A stretch of DNA of 7,988 nt from Methanobacteriota archaeon (GTDB lineage: Archaea; Halobacteriota; Methanomicrobia; Methanomicrobiales; Methanospirillaceae): contig WRER01000024.1 in the NCBI GenBank assembly GCA_009779205.1, positions 1 to 7,988 of the forward strand. The letters run 5' to 3'. Made by a program: the position numbers and the translations under genes. Positions 1-7,787 of the stretch are shown piece after piece. The notes beneath the pieces are model-generated. The model made no database searches. It was given only the letters and a program-made list of their open reading frames with translations, and was not told the origin of the DNA. Numbering within the stretch: position 1 is the stretch's first letter; each line of letters starts with the position of its first letter.

Positions 1-1305
1 CATGTGTGACAGCAGTTTCCAGCCTAAGTCAAGTGACTCCTGAATCGTTCGATCTTCATCATGTCCCTGACGAACAAAAGACTGCTCAAACAGATCTGCG
101 AATTCAAGGAACCCTTTGTCACGCTCTGATAGTGCATCTTTACCAACGATTGCCACGAGACCTCGAAGATCAACACCTTCTGCATATCCGGCGTACATCT
201 GATCAGAGACCTTCTTGTGATCCTCACGGGTAAATCCTTCACCAATTCCAAGGTTCATCAGACGGGAAAGAGATGGAAGCACGTTAATTGGGGGATAAAT
301 ACCCTTACGGTGCAGTTCACGGTTAACCACAATCTGACCCTCAGTAATATATCCTGACAGATCAGGAATCGGATGTGTGATATCATCACCAGGCATCGTC
401 AGAATTGACAATTGTGTCACAGAACCAGACTTACCCTTAATCATACCTGCACGCTCATACAGCGATGCAAGATCTGTATACATGTATCCTGGATATCCAC
501 GCCGTCCGGGAACTTCTTCACGGGCAGCACCGATCTGACGAAGTGCCTCACAGTAATTCGTCATATCAGTCAGAATAACCAGTACATGATAATCTAACTC
601 AAATGCAAGGTACTCAGCACTTGTCAGGGCAAGACGCGGGGTAATGATACGCTCAACAGCAGGATCATCTGCAAGATTCAGAAACACAATTGCGTGTTCA
701 AGTGCCCCAGTTCGCTCAAAATCAGCCATAAACTGGTTTTCTTCTTCCTTTGTGATACCCATCGCAGCAAATACTACTGCGAAAGCCTCGTCAGATCCAG
801 GAACCTTCGCCTGACGTGCGATCTGGAGTGCGATCTCATTGTGCGGAAGACCGGCACCAGAGAAAATCGGCAACTTCTGACCACGTACAAGCGTATTTGT
901 CGCATCGATCGTTGAGATACCAGTCTGAATAAACTGACGTGGTGTGTCACGTGCCCATGGGTTAATTGCAGCACCATTAATCTCAAGGCGCTTTTCAGGA
1001 ACGATCTCAGGTCCGCCATCTTTTGGCTTTCCTGCACCGGAAAGAATACGTCCAAGCATATCCTTTCCAACCGGCATCTTAATCGTCTCGCCGGTAAACC
1101 GAACACCTGCATCGCGACCGATACCACTCGTTGTTTCAAAGACCTGAACAACTACGATCTCATCTGAGGTATCAAGAACCTGACCTCGCTTCTCTGATCC
1201 ATCAGCAAGCACAATGTTGACAAGCTCCTCGTACCCAACCGGCTCGGTCTTTTCCACAAAAATGAGAGGACCTGCAACCTTTGTAATCGTTCGATACTCC
1301 TTCAT
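1..1305 (-). CDS. atpB: A-type ATP synthase subunit B (non-catalytic head subunit), 3' end outside window
   Basis: Subunit B alternates with subunit A in the A3B3 head of the A1AO ATP synthase. It binds nucleotide at the non-catalytic sites and supplies residues to the catalytic interface. The frame stays open for 435 codons from an ATG at 1305 to the left edge. It begins [18 protein letters not shown], the usual beta-barrel start of this family. Seen motifs are [11 protein letters not shown] (residues 149-159), which replaces the Walker A loop in B subunits; TDMTNY (246-251); [21 protein letters not shown] (about 267-287); and LPSLSRLM (343-350), whose Arg348 matches the arginine finger known from the related Enterococcus NtpB. 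Family members are about 460 residues, so roughly 25 are missing. The start overlaps the atpA stop by one base (TAATG) and has a strong GAGGGAGG site at 1320-1313, seven bases upstream, so coupled translation with atpA is likely. Confidence 0.97.
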   Translation of the reverse strand, partial: MKEYRTITKVAGPLIFVEKTEPVGYEELVNIVLADGSEKRGQVLDTSDEIVVVQVFETTSGIGRDAGVRFTGETIKMPVGKDMLGRILSGAGKPKDGGPEIVPEKRLEINGAAINPWARDTPRQFIQTGISTIDATNTLVRGQKLPIFSGAGLPHNEIALQIARQAKVPGSDEAFAVVFAAMGITKEEENQFMADFERTGALEHAIVFLNLADDPAVERIITPRLALTSAEYLAFELDYHVLVILTDMTNYCEALRQIGAAREEVPGRRGYPGYMYTDLASLYERAGMIKGKSGSVTQLSILTMPGDDITHPIPDLSGYITEGQIVVNRELHRKGIYPPINVLPSLSRLMNLGIGEGFTREDHKKVSDQMYAGYAEGVDLRGLVAIVGKDALSERDKGFLEFADLFEQSFVRQGHDEDRTIQESLDLGWKLLSHM

Positions 1306-3050
1306 TATGCCGCCTCCCTCAATTTTGCGAATTCAGCTTCCATATTTGCACGGACTTGCTCAAGTTCGGACTTATAATCCCTAATGAACTTAATCTGTGG
1401 CAGATCATTCTTAGCCTTCAGTGCAATAATCTGCGGCGTCATAACACCGGCTTTCTGTGCACCTGTTGCAAGATCAGCATACTGGCGAATGGCCTGAAGC
1501 AGGGCGAGCTGTTTTTCATGGTCACAGTACGTGTCAACTGCATCATATGCATTCTGTTGCAAGAAGATCTCACGCAGCATTCTGGCGACTTCAATCGTTA
1601 CCTGCTCAGCATCAGGAAGTGCATCAGACCCGACAAGCTGCACAATTTCTTGGAGCTCAGCTTCTTTTTGCAGAACTTCCATTGCCCAGGAACGAAGAGG
1701 GTTCCATTCAGGTGAGACATTCTCATCATAATATGAGCTGAGTGAGTTCAGGTACAGTGAGTACGAGTTCAGCCAGTTAATTGCTGGGAAGTGACGACGC
1801 TGTGACAACTTTGCATCAAGTGCCCAGAAACACTTCACGATACGCAGAGTGTTCTGAGTAACCGGCTCAGAGAAGTCACCACCGGGTGGAGAAACTGCTC
1901 CGATAACGGTAATTGATCCACTATCTTTATTCAGCGTATTAACACACCCTGCACGCTCATAAAACTCTGATAAACGTGCTGCAAGATAGGCAGGATATCC
2001 TTCTTCACCAGGCATCTCTTCAAGACGTGATGAGATCTCACGCATTGCTTCTGCCCAGCGGGATGTTGAATCTGCCATCAGTGAGACATCATATCCCATA
2101 TCACGGAAGTACTCCGCGATCGTAATACCAGTGTATACAGATGCTTCACGAGCAGCAACAGGCATGTTTGAGGTGTTTGCAATCAGAACCGTTCGTTCCA
2201 TCAATGGCTTTCCAGTCTTTGGATCTTCAAGCTCCGGGAACTCAGTCAGTACCTCAGTCATCTCGTTTCCACGTTCACCGCATCCGATGTATACCACGAT
2301 CTCTGCATCAGACCACTTTGCAAGTGACTGCTGAGTCACCGTCTTACCTGATCCAAATGGACCAGGAATTGCAGCAGTTCCACCTTTTGCAACTGGAAAG
2401 AGACCGTCAAGAATACGAAGACCCGTAATCAATGGAACATTGGGATTCAACTTCTGAGTCACTGGACGTGGCAGTCGAACCGGCCACTTCTGCATCATTG
2501 TCAGCTCAGTGCCGTTTTCGAGCACACATACAATCTCATCGATCGTATAGGAACCACTCTTAATCTCTTTAATCTTTGTCGAGGTGGTAAATGGTGGAAC
2601 CAGGATCTTGTGCACGATATTTGTCTCCTGCACTTCACCGATGATCGTTCCACCAGAAACCTCATCTCCAACAGATTTCAGTGGCTTAAACTCCCACTTC
2701 TTATCGTGATCAAGACCTGGTGCAGAGACACCACGTTCAATAAAGTTACCCATCTTCTCAACCAGCACCTCAAGAGGACGCTGAATACCGTCATAGATAC
2801 TGGTCAAAAGTCCTGGGCCTAGTTCAACAGCGAGCGGGAGACCAGTGTTTTCAACCGGTTCTCCTGGTCGAATGCCGGATGTATCTTCATAGACCTGAAT
2901 GATGACATTATCACCACTGATCTTGATGACCTCACCCATGAGCTGCTCATTTCCAACTCGTACCACATCATACATGTGTGCATCAAAGTTGACTGCAGTC
3001 ACGACCGGTCCGGCAATACGCTTAAGTATACCTTTTTTATTTACTTCCAC
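1305..3050 (-). CDS. atpA: A-type ATP synthase catalytic subunit A
   Basis: This is the catalytic subunit, which makes or hydrolyses ATP in the A1 head on the cytoplasmic side. The product has 581 residues, normal for the family. An N-terminal beta-barrel (about 1-75) and the A-type-specific bulge domain (about 115-190) come first. The nucleotide-binding domain follows, with the A-type P-loop GPFGSGKT (230-237), the GERGNEM segment (258-264) holding the presumed catalytic Glu259, and the Walker B region [10 protein letters not shown] (323-332). A helical C-terminal domain closes the protein. The start is GTG at 3050-3048, giving [17 protein letters not shown], which fits the family N-terminus; no better ATG lies nearby. 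It overlaps the end of atpF by 10 nt and has only a weak ribosome binding site, so it probably depends on re-initiation after atpF. Its TAA overlaps the atpB ATG by one base. Confidence 0.98.
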   Translation of the reverse strand: MEVNKKGILKRIAGPVVTAVNFDAHMYDVVRVGNEQLMGEVIKISGDNVIIQVYEDTSGIRPGEPVENTGLPLAVELGPGLLTSIYDGIQRPLEVLVEKMGNFIERGVSAPGLDHDKKWEFKPLKSVGDEVSGGTIIGEVQETNIVHKILVPPFTTSTKIKEIKSGSYTIDEIVCVLENGTELTMMQKWPVRLPRPVTQKLNPNVPLITGLRILDGLFPVAKGGTAAIPGPFGSGKTVTQQSLAKWSDAEIVVYIGCGERGNEMTEVLTEFPELEDPKTGKPLMERTVLIANTSNMPVAAREASVYTGITIAEYFRDMGYDVSLMADSTSRWAEAMREISSRLEEMPGEEGYPAYLAARLSEFYERAGCVNTLNKDSGSITVIGAVSPPGGDFSEPVTQNTLRIVKCFWALDAKLSQRRHFPAINWLNSYSLYLNSLSSYYDENVSPEWNPLRSWAMEVLQKEAELQEIVQLVGSDALPDAEQVTIEVARMLREIFLQQNAYDAVDTYCDHEKQLALLQAIRQYADLATGAQKAGVMTPQIIALKAKNDLPQIKFIRDYKSELEQVRANMEAEFAKLREAA

Positions 3051-3349
3051 AGGTCAACACCCACAGATCGTTTTATTCTCTCCCTCATTGACACTCCACC
3101 AGAACCTTCTTCACCAAGTGCGATGACGGTTGGCTGCACCGAATTCTCCAATATCTGTTGAAGGCGGGCAGGAAGGTGTGCCATATCAGTACTATTCATG
3201 ACAAGGATACCGACTCTATTATCCGCAAGAACGGCATTTACGGCATCCAAAACGTCATTGGCAGAATCTGTTGCATATGTTTTGGTGATACCAGCAAGCC
3301 GAAATCCTAAGATAAATTCATGATTTCCAATAACTGCGATATCCACCAT
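3041..3349 (-). CDS. atpF: A-type ATP synthase subunit F (central stalk)
   Basis: Subunit F is a small Rossmann-like protein of the central stalk. In the family it binds subunit D and contacts the A3B3 head. The product has 102 residues, the usual length. It starts [20 protein letters not shown], where the GF-RLAG segment (residues 15-20) is a family hallmark. A Gly/Glu-rich stretch EEGSGG (about 80-85) and the C-terminal [11 protein letters not shown] (about 91-101) are also typical. The ATG at 3349 directly follows the atpC stop codon with no spacer, and a GGTGA-like element lies inside the end of atpC. The final ten bases are shared with the start of atpA. This packing implies that C, F, A and B are translated as a coupled block. 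Confidence 0.96.
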   Translation of the reverse strand: MVDIAVIGNHEFILGFRLAGITKTYATDSANDVLDAVNAVLADNRVGILVMNSTDMAHLPARLQQILENSVQPTVIALGEEGSGGVSMRERIKRSVGVDLWK

Positions 3350-4405
3350 TTAAATCACCAGATACCGTTCAATAACATCCCCAGGTAGTTGGGATTCTTT
3401 TCCTCGCGCAATAGCTCGCAGGTTTGCAACCTCATACTTCTTTTTTACAAGATACACGAGCACAGGATGAATTGAGAACGGGTGAATGCGAGAGAGACGT
3501 TCCATCTGATCCAACTGAGCTTTGGTAAGGTCAATATTGATCTCATTCAGCGTCTTTTTCTCTCGGAGTCCATCCAATGCTTCAAGCAGTGGCTCATTAC
3601 GTATCTTTGCACTGAGTGCGTCAATGATCTCATCAGTGTTTGAAAGTCCTGAGATCTGCTCAAGCTCATCAAGCGTCAGGCTTGCACCGGGAATAAAGAG
3701 ATCCTTGGATGCCTTGCTTACCGCATCAGCCTGCATTCTAAAGATTGTCTTAATGTTTAAGGTATCAATCTCAAGCTTTATGAACTTCACAAACTGAAGC
3801 GCACCAGTGATTCCTTTTTTGTCGCTCTGCAAGAGATCTGCGTAGAATGTCTTGTACAGATCATTCTCCATCTCTGAAAATGAGCCGGAAGAAAGTGCTG
3901 TTGCGATGTCTGCCTGAAGCACTGAGTACAAATGCCAGCCCTTGAGACTCTCAACAATTCGCTCGACAGACTCTTCCGTAAGCAGGCGGTCAAGCATCGT
4001 TCGATTGAGGCTGCCTGCTGGAATCAAAACTTCCTTGATCTTGCCTTCTGAGAACCCTTGAGTCTTTCCACGAAGGATAGTAAGCACATTGTAAATATCC
4101 CATCGCTCAAGATACGTCTTTGTAAACTGCTTCAGAGGTCCATGTGTCATATCAATGATTCGCTGATACTCCTTTGCAAGGTTCCATGAAAGGGCAATCT
4201 CAATCAGATCAACGCCTTTAAATGAGGTTGCGAGTTCTTCCACTTCTTTTTGGTATTCAGTCTCACCAATGAAACGGGTGATCTCGGAAAGTCCCATATT
4301 CAGCATGCGATAATATTCTGCAGGGGTGAGCAGCTTTGACTTCCGTACTCTAAGTCGTGTGCATGTGTAGATGTACGGAGCCGGGCCACTACTATTTTGA
4401 CTCAT
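3350..4405 (-). CDS. atpC: A-type ATP synthase subunit C (central-stalk socket on the proteolipid ring)
   Basis: Subunit C (homologous to V-ATPase subunit d) is a funnel-shaped, all-helical protein. It sits on the K ring and passes rotation to the central stalk. The product has 351 residues, close to the family length. Three internal repeats are visible from similar endings: DIYNVLTILRGK (103-114), a middle copy around IDTLNIKTIFRM, and YEVANLRAIARGK near the C-terminus. This fits the pseudo-threefold fold of the family. The N-terminal segment YIYTCTRLRVRKSKLL (11-26) and the following YYRMLNMGLSEITRFI are family-typical. No signal peptide or membrane segment is seen. The ATG at 4405 has an AGGGGGA site at 4417-4411, five bases upstream. 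The gene lies 14 nt after atpE and directly abuts atpF. Confidence 0.96.
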   Translation of the reverse strand: MSQNSSGPAPYIYTCTRLRVRKSKLLTPAEYYRMLNMGLSEITRFIGETEYQKEVEELATSFKGVDLIEIALSWNLAKEYQRIIDMTHGPLKQFTKTYLERWDIYNVLTILRGKTQGFSEGKIKEVLIPAGSLNRTMLDRLLTEESVERIVESLKGWHLYSVLQADIATALSSGSFSEMENDLYKTFYADLLQSDKKGITGALQFVKFIKLEIDTLNIKTIFRMQADAVSKASKDLFIPGASLTLDELEQISGLSNTDEIIDALSAKIRNEPLLEALDGLREKKTLNEINIDLTKAQLDQMERLSRIHPFSIHPVLVYLVKKKYEVANLRAIARGKESQLPGDVIERYLVI

Positions 4406-4419
4406 CTTAATCCCCCTAG

Positions 4420-4995
4420 CTAATTAAATAATACATCAGACGCGTCTTTAAGTCCTGATTCCCAGACCTGATTCAGAAATGTACGATAACTGTAATCAAT
4501 CTGGAGCATACCATCTGCACTTTCGACAATGATGCCACCATCGATAGCTACAGGCTTTCCTGCGGTGAAGCTGGAGAAGCCTGACTCAGATAGAACTTCT
4601 TTTAAGGCACTGGCATCACGTGCAGCATAGCTGACAGTACCGCTTGGAATCTCAGATTGAGCTTTCTTTAAAAGAGAGGCAATTGCCTGCTTGTGAAAAG
4701 ACTCAGGAAGGTTACAGATCTGTTCAAGTGTTTTTGTCTGTACCTCGTCCATGAGTGCTTTTTGTGCATTCAGTACCTCACGTTTTACAGCAAGATGTCC
4801 TGCTGCTTCTTCCTGAGTTCGAATGTGGGAAGCAGTTTTTTGTACATTCTCTTCAGCAGTAGTCTTAATTAACTGTGCTTGTGTCTGTGCATCTGTAAGT
4901 ATCTCAGTCTTTTTGGCTTCAGCTTCTTGTACGATAGCACCCGCCTCAACACGCGCCTTTTCTTTTATCTCTGCAATGACTGCATCCAATCCCAT
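4420..4995 (-). CDS. atpE: A-type ATP synthase subunit E (peripheral stalk)
   Basis: Subunit E pairs with subunit H to form the peripheral stalks that hold the A3B3 head still against subunit I. The product has 191 residues, within the family range. Residues about 5-90 form a long Ala/Glu/Lys/Gln-rich helix without prolines, expected for the coiled coil with H. The C-terminal half is globular and carries DGGIIVESADGMLQIDYSYRT (about 152-172), the family signature that binds the top of the head. The ATG at 4995 is preceded by an AGAGGG site at 5010-5005 with a nine-base spacer. The gene lies 29 nt after atpK and 14 nt before atpC. The symbol atpE here means the archaeal E subunit, not the bacterial F-type c subunit. 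Confidence 0.96.
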   Translation of the reverse strand: MGLDAVIAEIKEKARVEAGAIVQEAEAKKTEILTDAQTQAQLIKTTAEENVQKTASHIRTQEEAAGHLAVKREVLNAQKALMDEVQTKTLEQICNLPESFHKQAIASLLKKAQSEIPSGTVSYAARDASALKEVLSESGFSSFTAGKPVAIDGGIIVESADGMLQIDYSYRTFLNQVWESGLKDASDVLFN

Positions 4996-5024
4996 AATTT
5001 AAAACCCTCTTAAGGTCAGTAGTT

Positions 5025-5264
<240 letters not shown>

Positions 5265-5346
5265 TTAAATTCCTCAATAATTCATTACTGTTTTTTTATA
5301 ACGTTATGATGTTCGTTATTACTGTCTGTCTGTCTTTACTGGATTT
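5265..5346 (-). promoter_or_regulatory. atpI-atpK spacer with possible internal promoter or processing/translation signals
   Basis: This 82-nt leader is the longest gap within the operon and precedes the gene whose product is needed in the most copies. On the minus strand it contains a perfect 10-bp palindrome ATAACGTTAT (5307-5298). This runs into an A-rich TTATAAAAAAA tract (5301-5291) that resembles an archaeal TATA element. An 8-bp direct repeat ACAGTAAT (minus strand; 5325-5318 and 5291-5284) flanks the palindrome, its copies 34 bp apart. If the TATA element were used, transcription would start only a few bases before atpK, giving a nearly leaderless mRNA. A role in boosting atpK expression is inference; no functional element is proven by sequence. 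Confidence 0.35.
5322..5336. repeat. Short tetranucleotide repeat, CTGT/ACAG unit
   Basis: The plus strand reads three full CTGT units plus a partial one, so the minus-strand transcript carries GACAGACAGACAG just after the atpI stop codon. It lies in the non-coding spacer, so unit-number changes would alter only spacing. It is short and may be chance. Confidence 0.5.
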
Positions 5347-7335
5347 CTATTTCTCTGCTTCTGTGTACTTTCGAAGCATCCCAAATGGATCATATTTCTT
5401 TCCGCCGCCCCGATAGAATTTCGTGAAGAATTCTACATAGTGAAGACGAAGAGGATGTACTCCACCGCCAAGCAATCCAAGTGCTGTATTGAGTGTGTGT
5501 CCAAAAAGGAACACGGCAATACCTGCAATAATAAGCACGATACTCAGTACAGTGAAGTCTGCAAGTGCAGGATCGATAATCATCTTAATTGCAATGAAGT
5601 TTGTAACAAGCGCTATTGCAACAGATGAAAGTCCAACTGCAACCAGACGAGTGTATGATAATACATTACTGATGATAGTTGGGATCTCCATGAGTTCAAT
5701 TACACTGTCACGTGCGATCAGAACAATGCCGATAAGTAAACAAAGTACTCCAAATGCTGCACCGGCAGAGAAACCTGCAATATAGGGAAGTCCTGTCAGA
5801 TCCGGCATTAATGGAAGCGGGAAGTACGACCAGACTGCGATTACAATTCCCCACATAACAAGGACCCAGCCAATGCATGCAAACATCAACTTTGATCTGT
5901 GCTCGCCATGATCCATAACATATGCATTTCTGGCACCCCAGATTCGTCCAAGTGTCAGGTGAAACAGTCCAACCCATATAGTAATAATCAGAAGTTCCGG
6001 AATGTGTGTAACATACTCAAGTCCGTGTTCTGCGCCTCCACCTATGTTGAGGTGTCGTGACAGCCAGACTGGATGCCAAGGAAGCGACATCCCAAGAAAT
6101 TCTGAAAAAGCAATACCAAATACAATGGCCGAAATACTACAGTTTCGTAGGACTTTCATGAGCTTTTCGCCCATATCACTTCCTTTGACGAATCCTCTGA
6201 GGGCAAGAGACATCACAAGTAAAATGGCTCCGTACCCGACATCTCCAAGAATAAACCCAAACATAAGTGGGTATAAAACTGACATCACCAAAGATGGATC
6301 AATTTCTGTGTACTTTGGAGCGGTATACAGGTTAATAAGTGCTTCTGTTGGTTGTGCAAAGCCAGGATTTTGGAGATCAACTGGTGGTTCATTGTTTGGA
6401 TCTTTGATTTCGAGTTCTTGGATCTCGATCTTTCCACCTGTTACTGCAACCAATGATTCCATGACTTCGGCAGCTTCTGTTGTTGGAACAAAGCCTTCGA
6501 TAACGAATGCATGTTCTGTTGTTGCAAATCGAAGCGGTGCTTCTGCTTGCTGGATTTCTGCGGTGAGTAGTTCTTCGGATGAGACGAAAAACAACTGGTG
6601 CTGCTTTTTGACCGTTTCAAGTTCTTCGTCAAGTCTTTTGATCTCTGACTCAAGTGCAGTGTTTTGTTGCTGGTAACGCTCTATTGCAGCTGATGCAAAT
6701 TCACGTTCTTGTGGAATGGTCACTTTGTGGAACTGTGCATCCAATAATGCTCGTTCACATTCTGCAACTTTTTCAGTGCGTACTGCAACGATAGTAAATG
6801 CCTCACCATTTTTCGCGGGTGATGTGAAGACTTCGCTCTCATCAGGTAATGTTGGAGTACCCTTTACATAGCCGGCAAGCAGGCCGATTGCCTGATGACC
6901 GGAGAGTAGCTCAAGGGGGTGTTCAAATGCGATAAATGGCTTTAAACCTTCTATTTTTTGCTCAAGGTCTTTTTGTTCGGCGTCAAGACCAGAGCGTTTG
7001 GATAATAGAGCTTCAATACGGGCTGCTATGCCAGGCAGATCTGATTCTATCTTTTTTGAGAGTTCATTCTGCTTTGCATAGCCAGCCAGAGGCATGCTTT
7101 CTTGGTTTATCTCAAGGTTACTAATGATTGACCGGATTTTTACCAGTTCGGAAGATATCTGGTCCGCTTGTGTAAGCGACATGCCGATTGAGTATCCACT
7201 CCATTCTTCCAGATCATTTCTGACATAGTCTTCAATGTGGAAGAGTCGGCGTTTGTACAACTCGCCAATGACTTCTTCAATGTGATCCTTTGAAGCTGCA
7301 ATAAGCAGCTTAGTCATCTGTTTAGGATGAAACAT
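5347..7335 (-). CDS. atpI: A-type ATP synthase subunit I (membrane stator, a-subunit homologue)
   Basis: Subunit I is the membrane stator of the AO motor. It holds the two ion half-channels facing the K ring and anchors the peripheral stalks. From the chosen start the product has 662 residues, normal for the family. The N-terminal half (to about residue 345) is soluble, with coiled-coil stretches at about 95-130 and 215-250. The C-terminal half has about seven or eight membrane helices, beginning at LYPLMFGFILGDVGYGAILL. NVLSYTRLVAVGLSS carries the presumed essential Arg563 that faces the ring carboxylate, and upstream acidic residues lie in RDSVIELMEIP. GGVHPLRLHYVEFF near the C-terminus is also conserved. 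The ATG at 7335 (MFHPKQMTKLLIAASKDH) fits the family N-terminus and has an AAGGGG site at 7348-7343, seven bases upstream. A frame extension to an ATG at 7362 adds nine unlikely residues. It overlaps atpH by 14 nt. Confidence 0.96.
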   Translation of the reverse strand: MFHPKQMTKLLIAASKDHIEEVIGELYKRRLFHIEDYVRNDLEEWSGYSIGMSLTQADQISSELVKIRSIISNLEINQESMPLAGYAKQNELSKKIESDLPGIAARIEALLSKRSGLDAEQKDLEQKIEGLKPFIAFEHPLELLSGHQAIGLLAGYVKGTPTLPDESEVFTSPAKNGEAFTIVAVRTEKVAECERALLDAQFHKVTIPQEREFASAAIERYQQQNTALESEIKRLDEELETVKKQHQLFFVSSEELLTAEIQQAEAPLRFATTEHAFVIEGFVPTTEAAEVMESLVAVTGGKIEIQELEIKDPNNEPPVDLQNPGFAQPTEALINLYTAPKYTEIDPSLVMSVLYPLMFGFILGDVGYGAILLVMSLALRGFVKGSDMGEKLMKVLRNCSISAIVFGIAFSEFLGMSLPWHPVWLSRHLNIGGGAEHGLEYVTHIPELLIITIWVGLFHLTLGRIWGARNAYVMDHGEHRSKLMFACIGWVLVMWGIVIAVWSYFPLPLMPDLTGLPYIAGFSAGAAFGVLCLLIGIVLIARDSVIELMEIPTIISNVLSYTRLVAVGLSSVAIALVTNFIAIKMIIDPALADFTVLSIVLIIAGIAVFLFGHTLNTALGLLGGGVHPLRLHYVEFFTKFYRGGGKKYDPFGMLRKYTEAEK

Positions 7336-7651
7336 TGAGCTGCCCCTTAAAGCGGGTGACAAGCAGCTCGATTACCTTATCTACATTCTGCCTGCCTTTG
7401 CTTTCAAGAGCAGCAGCCTGGTCTTTTCCTTTACGTACGATTTGTTCATATGTTTCGGTTGCCTGGCTGCGTGCATCGGCGATACATTGTTTCTTGTACT
7501 CTTCAGCTTGTTTTGTTGCGTCCTGTACAAGGTTGTCTGCTTCGAGCTCGGCACTTGCAATAAGTGTGCGTCGTGTTTCATTCGCGGCAGTGATTATGGA
7601 TTTATACTCATCTTCTGCGTGTCTGATATCTTTTAATACCTCAACTTTCAT
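7322..7651 (-). CDS. atpH: A-type ATP synthase subunit H (peripheral stalk)
   Basis: Subunit H (AhaH) forms a right-handed coiled coil with subunit E, making the peripheral stalks. The product has 109 residues, typical for the family. Nearly the whole chain is a charged helix rich in Ala, Glu, Lys, Gln and Arg, with no proline: residues about 5-90 include AEDEYKSIITAANETRRTLIASAELEAD in two adjacent stretches. A short amphipathic tail IELLVTRFKGQL follows. It is the first gene of the operon, as in the classical archaeal HIKECFABDG order. The ATG at 7651 has a full AGGAGG site at 7662-7657 with a five-base spacer and lies about 49 nt downstream of a TATA-like element. Sequence alone would only say coiled coil; the position makes the assignment secure. 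Confidence 0.93.
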   Translation of the reverse strand: MKVEVLKDIRHAEDEYKSIITAANETRRTLIASAELEADNLVQDATKQAEEYKKQCIADARSQATETYEQIVRKGKDQAAALESKGRQNVDKVIELLVTRFKGQLNVSS

Positions 7652-7656
7652 CCAAC

Positions 7657-7662
7657 CCTCCT
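7657..7662 (-). promoter_or_regulatory. Ribosome binding site of atpH
   Basis: The minus strand reads AGGAGG, a perfect Shine-Dalgarno match, five bases before the atpH ATG at 7651. It fixes the start of the first operon gene. Confidence 0.85.
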
Positions 7663-7698
7663 CTCGTGGTGGTACAATTATTACATGGAAGCAAACTG

Positions 7699-7717
7699 GT
7701 ATATTATTTCCTTTTTT
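7699..7717 (-). promoter_or_regulatory. Probable archaeal promoter of the atp operon (TATA box with purine-rich BRE-like stretch)
   Basis: On the minus strand an A/G-rich stretch AAAAAAGGA (7717-7709) is followed by AATAATATA (7708-7700), which looks like a BRE plus TATA box. With the usual archaeal spacing of about 25 nt, transcription would begin near 7677-7682, leaving an mRNA leader of roughly 26-31 nt that contains the AGGAGG site. No other comparable TATA element lies closer to atpH. The call rests on position and composition only; the box is not a perfect consensus. Confidence 0.55.
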
Positions 7718-7735
7718 GTTAAATGATCTATGAAC

Positions 7736-7766
7736 CTGTCCAGTGAGAAGTAAAGAGACTGGACAG
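7736..7766. repeat. Perfect 9-bp inverted repeat (CTGTCCAGT / ACTGGACAG, 13-nt loop)
   Basis: The arms at 7736-7744 and 7758-7766 are exact reverse complements. They lie about 30 bp upstream of the TATA-like element of the atp operon and next to the decayed BRO-like gene. A regulator site, a terminator-like hairpin for a transcript entering from the right, or a remnant of mobile DNA are all possible. No clean T-run follows on either strand, so a classical terminator is not supported. Confidence 0.6.
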
Positions 7767-7787
7767 AATTCATTTTAATTCACGTGC

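Noticed and set aside
774..1151. A 125-codon minus-strand frame inside atpB
   Set aside because: It is an alternative frame of atpB; the overlapping atpB frame is unmistakably conserved.
5291..5297. Run of seven T on the plus strand as a terminator
   Set aside because: Transcription of the operon is from the minus strand, where this is an A-run, and no stem precedes it on the plus strand in a terminator arrangement.
6002..6676. A 224-codon open frame on the plus strand opposite atpI
   Set aside because: It lies wholly antisense to a strongly conserved gene, is rich in Ser with no recognisable domain, and has no ribosome binding site or promoter. It is a shadow of atpI codon usage.
7736..7766. 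Inverted repeat as a classical transcription terminator
   Set aside because: Neither strand shows a continuous T-run directly after the stem, and there is no intact gene end adjacent to it within the window.
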